A stretch of 16,038 nt of DNA, taken from assembly GCA_022567855.1 (NCBI GenBank), contig JADFGE010000024.1:1-16038 (forward strand), in the 5' to 3' direction. Shown here piece by piece: positions 13,889 to 16,038 of this stretch (its first letter is position 1; each line of letters opens with the position of its first letter). The DNA is from Planctomycetota bacterium (GTDB taxonomy: Bacteria > Planctomycetota > Phycisphaerae > Phycisphaerales > SM1A02). The notes below the pieces were generated by a model, which was given only the letters and a program-made list of their open reading frames with translations, searched no databases and was not told the DNA's origin. The position numbers and the translations under genes were made by a program.

Positions 13889-15232
13889 ATGGTTGAGCTC
13901 GTGCAAGAAAAGGATATCTATCGTTCAGCATTCGCCCGGCTGGAGGCTGAATCCAATCCAGTCGGTGGGTCGGCGTTGATTACCCTGCGAACCCAAGCGA
14001 TGGCGCGGTTTGCCGAGTTGGGCTTCCCGACCTTACGGCATGAAGATTGGCGATACACCAACGTTGCTCGCATCGCCAAGACCGAGTTTCGGTCCGCGGT
14101 TGATTGCGGTGTTGATCTGGACGAACGGGCGATTGTGGCCGAAACGTTCCCAGAAGCACAGTTCCATCGGCTTGTCTTCGTCAACGGTTTCTTCGCCCGG
14201 GATTTGTCATCGCAGCACGGCTTACCCAAGGGCGTGCAAGTTGCGAGCTTGGCTGAGACTTTGGACGACGATCCATCGTGGGTCGAGAGGCATTTGGCCC
14301 GCTACGCCTCGTACCAGGACCATGCGTTCACCGCCCTCAACACGGCGCTCATGGAAGACGGCGCGTTCGTCTACGTTCCCAAGGGCGTGATCGTCGAGCA
14401 GCCGATCCATCTTTTGTATGTCACGATGCCGGGCGTCGAGCCGATTGTGGTCCACCCGCGCAATCTCATCATCGCGGACGAGGCGAGCCAGCTCACTATT
14501 ATCGAGAGCTACGTTGGACTGGGCGAGGGCGTGTACTTCACGAACGCCGTCACGGAAATCTCCGTTGGCGAGGGAGCCGTGGTCGATCACTATAAGGTCC
14601 AGCGTGAATCGACGCAGGCGTATCACGTGGGGACGACGCAGCTCTACCAGCGGCGCAGCAGCACCGCGTCGTCCCATATAATCTCGATCGGGGGTGACAT
14701 CGTGCGCAACGACATCAACGCCGTGCTCGACGGCGAAGGGTGCGATTGCACGCTCAACGGACTTTATGTGCCGGCTGGGAAACAGCATGTGGATAACCAT
14801 TTGCGGGTGGAGCACCGCAAGCCGCACGGCAACAGCCGCGAACATTTCAAGGGAATCCTCGATGACAACGCGCGCGGCGTGTTCACGGGGCGGATCATCG
14901 TCCACAAGGACGCGCAGAAGACCGACGCCAAGCAGACGAACAGGAACCTGCTGCTCTCGGATAGCGCGAGCGTGGACACGAAGCCGCAACTGGAGATCTT
15001 GGCCGATGACGTCAAATGCACGCACGGCGCGACGATCGGTCAGCTTGACAAAGATGCGATGTTCTACTTGAGGGCCCGCGGCATTTCTGCCGACGCCGCC
15101 CGCAGCCTGCTCGTCTTTGCGTTTGCCAGCGAGAGCATTGCCAAGATCAAGCCGCAGCCGGTTCGATCCCAGGTTCAGCAGATTCTCCTGGAGCGGTTGC
15201 CTCAGGGTGATCAATTGCAGGGGCTGTCATGA
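13889..15232 (+). CDS. sufD: Fe-S cluster assembly protein SufD
   Basis: The 447-residue product is a SufD, the SufB paralogue that completes SufBC2D and aids iron entry. The N-terminal part has the family's LRHEDWRYTNVARI (around residue 50). The beta-helix core follows (DGAFVYVPKGVIVEQPIHLLY, HPRNLIIADEASQLTIIESY). The C-terminal part has NRNLLLSDSASVDTKPQLEI and DDVKCTHGATIGQLD, in which His379 matches the conserved His implicated in cluster assembly. The start ATG 13889 lies 18 bp after sufC. Its stop TGA (15230-15232) overlaps the sufS ATG in an ATGA, a sign of translational coupling. Confidence 0.95.
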   Translation: MVELVQEKDIYRSAFARLEAESNPVGGSALITLRTQAMARFAELGFPTLRHEDWRYTNVARIAKTEFRSAVDCGVDLDERAIVAETFPEAQFHRLVFVNGFFARDLSSQHGLPKGVQVASLAETLDDDPSWVERHLARYASYQDHAFTALNTALMEDGAFVYVPKGVIVEQPIHLLYVTMPGVEPIVVHPRNLIIADEASQLTIIESYVGLGEGVYFTNAVTEISVGEGAVVDHYKVQRESTQAYHVGTTQLYQRRSSTASSHIISIGGDIVRNDINAVLDGEGCDCTLNGLYVPAGKQHVDNHLRVEHRKPHGNSREHFKGILDDNARGVFTGRIIVHKDAQKTDAKQTNRNLLLSDSASVDTKPQLEILADDVKCTHGATIGQLDKDAMFYLRARGISADAARSLLVFAFASESIAKIKPQPVRSQVQQILLERLPQGDQLQGLS

Positions 15233-16038
15233 AAACGAGCACCGCGCACGCTGCGGTGGCAAAGGGCTCGACCAAGAGCGGGCCGGTGTTTGACGTGCAA
15301 CAAGTGCGCGGCGAGTTCCCAATCCTGCGGCGGACGGTCAACGGCAAGCCGTTGGTATACCTTGACAACGCAGCGACTTCCCAAAAGCCACAGTGCGTCA
15401 TCGACACGATTCGACGCTACTACGAGCAAACCAACGCCAACATCCACCGCGGCGTTCACACACTGAGCGTGCAGGCGACGCAAGCGTACGAGCAGGCCCG
15501 CGCCAAGGTGCAGCGATTCATCAACGCTTCCAGACCCGAGGAAATAATCTTCGTTCGCAGCGCCACGGAAGCAATCAACCTGGTCGCGCAGGCCTACGGA
15601 CGATCCACGCTGACCGATGGCGACGAGATCGTGATCTGCACCATGGAGCACCACTCCAACATCGTGCCGTGGCAGTTGCTGTGCGAACAGACCGGCGCTC
15701 GACTTCGTGTCGCGCCGATCAATGATGACGGCGAGCTGGAGTTTGAGCAATACGAAGACCTGCTCAATCCGCGCACGAAGATCGTCGCGATGACCTATAT
15801 CTCAAACGCGCTGGGGACGATCAACCCGGTTGGAGAGATCACCGAGGCGGCTCATCGCTGCGGCGCGGTGGTGCTGATCGACGGCGCGCAAGCTGCGCCG
15901 CATCTTCCCATCGACGTTCAGGCGATCGGATGCGACTTCTTTGCCTTGACCGGTCACAAGCTGTTCGGCCCGGTGGGGATTGGCGCGCTTTTCGGTAAAC
16001 ACGAACTACTCGACGCGATGCCGCCGTACCACGGCGGG
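15229..16038 (+). CDS. sufS: Cysteine desulfurase SufS (3' end beyond window)
   Basis: The frame begins at ATG 15229 inside the ATGA overlap with sufD and stays open to the window edge: 270 residues of the roughly 410 usual for SufS. It is a pyridoxal-phosphate enzyme that takes sulfur from cysteine and passes it to the SUF scaffold. Visible are LVYLDNAATSQKP, NANIHRGVHTLS, a TEAINLVA motif after FVRSA, the cofactor-stacking His in EHHSNIVPW, LIDGAQAAPH with the pyridine-binding Asp, and FFALTGHKLFGPVGIG with the cofactor-binding Lys. Unlike typical SufS, the first 20 or so residues form a Lys/Ser/Ala-rich extension. The catalytic Cys lies beyond the window. SufU or SufE and SufT genes might follow. 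Confidence 0.95.
   Translation, partial: MKTSTAHAAVAKGSTKSGPVFDVQQVRGEFPILRRTVNGKPLVYLDNAATSQKPQCVIDTIRRYYEQTNANIHRGVHTLSVQATQAYEQARAKVQRFINASRPEEIIFVRSATEAINLVAQAYGRSTLTDGDEIVICTMEHHSNIVPWQLLCEQTGARLRVAPINDDGELEFEQYEDLLNPRTKIVAMTYISNALGTINPVGEITEAAHRCGAVVLIDGAQAAPHLPIDVQAIGCDFFALTGHKLFGPVGIGALFGKHELLDAMPPYHGG

Noticed and set aside
1..16038. CRISPR arrays, tRNA or rRNA genes, riboswitches, toxin-antitoxin or phage-defence genes
   Set aside because: I looked for short spaced repeats, tRNA arm sequences, conserved rRNA segments and typical defence motifs on both strands and saw none that stand up. The 77-bp tandem repeat has no spacers of CRISPR type.

Overview
This window looks like part of a bacterial chromosome from the Planctomycetes lineage, perhaps Phycisphaerae-like. 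The main clue is the secreted protein at 10038-10790. It ends in two dockerin-like repeats of the 'GDLDGD...LLFLLGAWG' type, which are very common in that group. Supporting clues are a small coiled-coil protein and a DUF3553-like protein of planctomycete style, moderately high GC, and GTG starts next to strong Shine-Dalgarno (SD) sites. The lineage is inferred from protein style, not from a marker gene.

Layout. Positions 1-859 (minus) hold the start of one gene and a 5'-truncated SGNH-hydrolase-like gene. Positions 901-2030 are an IS630-family insertion sequence with 24-bp terminal inverted repeats, TA on both flanks, and a transposase frame broken three times. It sits between the truncated gene and tyrA (minus, 2054-3214), a fused chorismate mutase-prephenate dehydrogenase. 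Divergent from tyrA is gdhA (plus, 3465-4871), an NADP-type glutamate dehydrogenase. These two genes link tyrosine synthesis and ammonium assimilation. Next comes about 470 bp of non-coding DNA rich in hairpins, including a 77-bp tandem duplication.

Positions 5343-7540 (minus) form a signalling block. It contains a PspF-like sigma-54 enhancer-binding ATPase with no sensory domain, a degenerate receiver-domain protein downstream of it, and what looks like a broken small gene upstream. About 770 bp without a convincing gene follow. Then come a DUF3553-like protein (8314-8955), a small coiled-coil protein (9174-9500), a very clear intrinsic terminator (9613-9645), a 390-bp spacer, and the dockerin-bearing secreted protein.

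Positions 10980-16038 (plus) are a SUF iron-sulfur cluster assembly operon: an Rrf2-family regulator, sufB, sufC, sufD and sufS, the last cut by the window edge. The operon is tightly packed, with an ATGA overlap between sufD and sufS. A strong sigma-70-type promoter lies in front of the regulator, and a CTTG-N6-CAAG inverted repeat sits on its -35 box. This suggests autoregulation by the Fe-S-sensing regulator. SufBCD would build clusters on the scaffold, and SufS would supply sulfur from cysteine.

I did not find a complete new defence or mobile system. The parts most worth a second look are the ATPase with its degenerate receiver neighbour, the broken gene before it, the tandem hairpin repeat, the truncation at the IS, and the candidate operator of the suf operon.
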